From NCBI GenBank assembly GCA_945860255.1, contig CAMAQI010000045.1:1-14189 (forward strand): a stretch of DNA of 14,189 bases. Reading direction: 5' to 3'. Within the stretch, counting starts at the first letter, position 1. Each line of letters opens with the position of its first letter. Both the position numbers and the translations under genes were made by a program. Positions 13,671 through 14,189 of this stretch are shown here, piece after piece. Origin of the DNA: Methylacidiphilum caldifontis. GTDB lineage: Bacteria; Verrucomicrobiota; Verrucomicrobiia; Methylacidiphilales; CAMAQI01. The notes below the pieces were generated by a model. It worked only from the letters and a program-made list of their open reading frames with translations, had not been told where the DNA came from and did not search any database.

Positions 13671-14189
13671 CGGCTCTCTTTCCGAGCGATCTGGGGGTTT
13701 GGCTGTTGTTAGCCTTTGGGGTTATTATCGTTGGGGTTTCAAAAACGGGGATTCCGGGGATCGGTATTTTATTCGTAGCGATTTTCGCCTCTATTTTTCC
13801 AGCGCGGCTTTCAACGGGGATTGCATTGCCACTCCTGATCGTCGCCGATTTAGTCGCCATTCGTCGATTTCGAGGGAAAACGGTTTGGTCCCATCTCTGG
13901 AAGTTGATCCCGCCCTCTTTTGCCGGGGTGGTTGTCGGCTATTATTCGATGAAGTATTTAACGGATTCGAGTGCTGGATTTTGGATCGGAATTTTAATTT
14001 TATCGATGGTTGTGCTTCATTTTATTCGGAAAGCCTTTCCGAATTGGCGACCGCATCAAGCGGGGGTCGCTCTTTTTTTCGGATTTACTGGCGGGATAGT
14101 GACGATGATCGCCAATGCCGCAGGGCCGCTCGTGACCCTTTATCTACTAGTGATGAAGCTCAAAAAAGAGGAGGTTATGGGGACCGGGG
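13667..14189 (+). CDS. TSUP-family (TauE/SafE) membrane transporter, partial at the 3' end
   Basis: Predicted anion or organosulfur exporter/permease of the inner membrane. The visible 174 residues run off the window; family members are usually around 250. GVSKTGIPGIG (23-33) is the N-terminal signature of the first repeat, and GGIVTMIANAAGPLVTLYLL (142-161) with KKEEVMGTG (166-174) is the matching signature of the second. Hydrophobic helices lie at about 10-23, 31-45, 52-64, 83-96, 103-119 and 133-160. ATG 13667 overlaps the stop of the preceding small gene (ATGA). Substrates in this family include sulfite, taurine products and sulfoacetate, and none can be chosen here. Confidence 0.87.
   Translation, partial: MTALFPSDLGVWLLLAFGVIIVGVSKTGIPGIGILFVAIFASIFPARLSTGIALPLLIVADLVAIRRFRGKTVWSHLWKLIPPSFAGVVVGYYSMKYLTDSSAGFWIGILILSMVVLHFIRKAFPNWRPHQAGVALFFGFTGGIVTMIANAAGPLVTLYLLVMKLKKEEVMGTG

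Overview
The window looks like a chromosomal segment of a polysaccharide-degrading bacterium, most probably from the Verrucomicrobiota or a nearby PVC lineage. This is inference from gene content, not a measured placement. The pointers are an S1-type sulfatase beside xylose genes, an L-rhamnose/L-fucose-type mutarotase next to a fumarylacetoacetate-hydrolase-fold enzyme, a PAS-AraC regulator and an ExbD protein. GC content is moderate by eye. There are no rRNA, tRNA, CRISPR, phage or transposase genes.

Layout. Positions 2-2911 (+) hold most of a UvrD-type helicase with a C-terminal RecB-like nuclease (AddA/RecB type); its Walker A region lies off the left edge and an in-frame TAA sits at 38-40. 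Positions 2912-3375 hold a palindromic repeat and what may be a decayed 5' end of the next gene. Positions 3376-3648 (+) are the C-terminal two thirds of a TPM-domain protein. Positions 3816-5059 (+) are a two-gene unit: sugar mutarotase and FAH-family hydrolase, behind a TTGACA/TATAAT-like promoter. Positions 5104-5832 (-) are a PAS-AraC regulator, divergent from xylA (5901-7208, +) and xylB (7504-8967, +), which are separated by a second copy of the palindromic repeat. Positions 8979-10349 (+) are a sulfatase broken by two frame changes. Positions 10330-10527 hold an open frame with no ATG or GTG start. Positions 10536-11540 (+) are a YdjM-type membrane protein. Positions 11747-12457 (-) are queH, convergent with it across a large hairpin. 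Positions 12458-12946 hold nested palindromes. Positions 12947-13357 (-) are exbD, divergent from a small unknown gene (13446-13670, +) that overlaps a TSUP transporter gene (13667 to the right edge, +).

How the genes fit together. The central block (3816-10349) reads as a sugar-use region. A mutarotase and a diketo-deoxy-sugar-acid hydrolase would serve a non-phosphorylated L-fucose or L-rhamnose route. XylA and XylB take D-xylose to xylulose 5-phosphate. The AraC protein is placed to control xylA, and the sulfatase would have desulfated sulfated algal or mucin-type glycans. The flanking genes (DNA repair, queuosine synthesis, energy transduction, anion transport) are unrelated housekeeping functions.

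The most notable features are several families of palindromic, non-coding, MITE-like repeats and a high share of damaged genes. I found no convincing previously undescribed system. The strongest leads are the repeat families, especially the composite at 12573-12797, and the pattern of gene decay.
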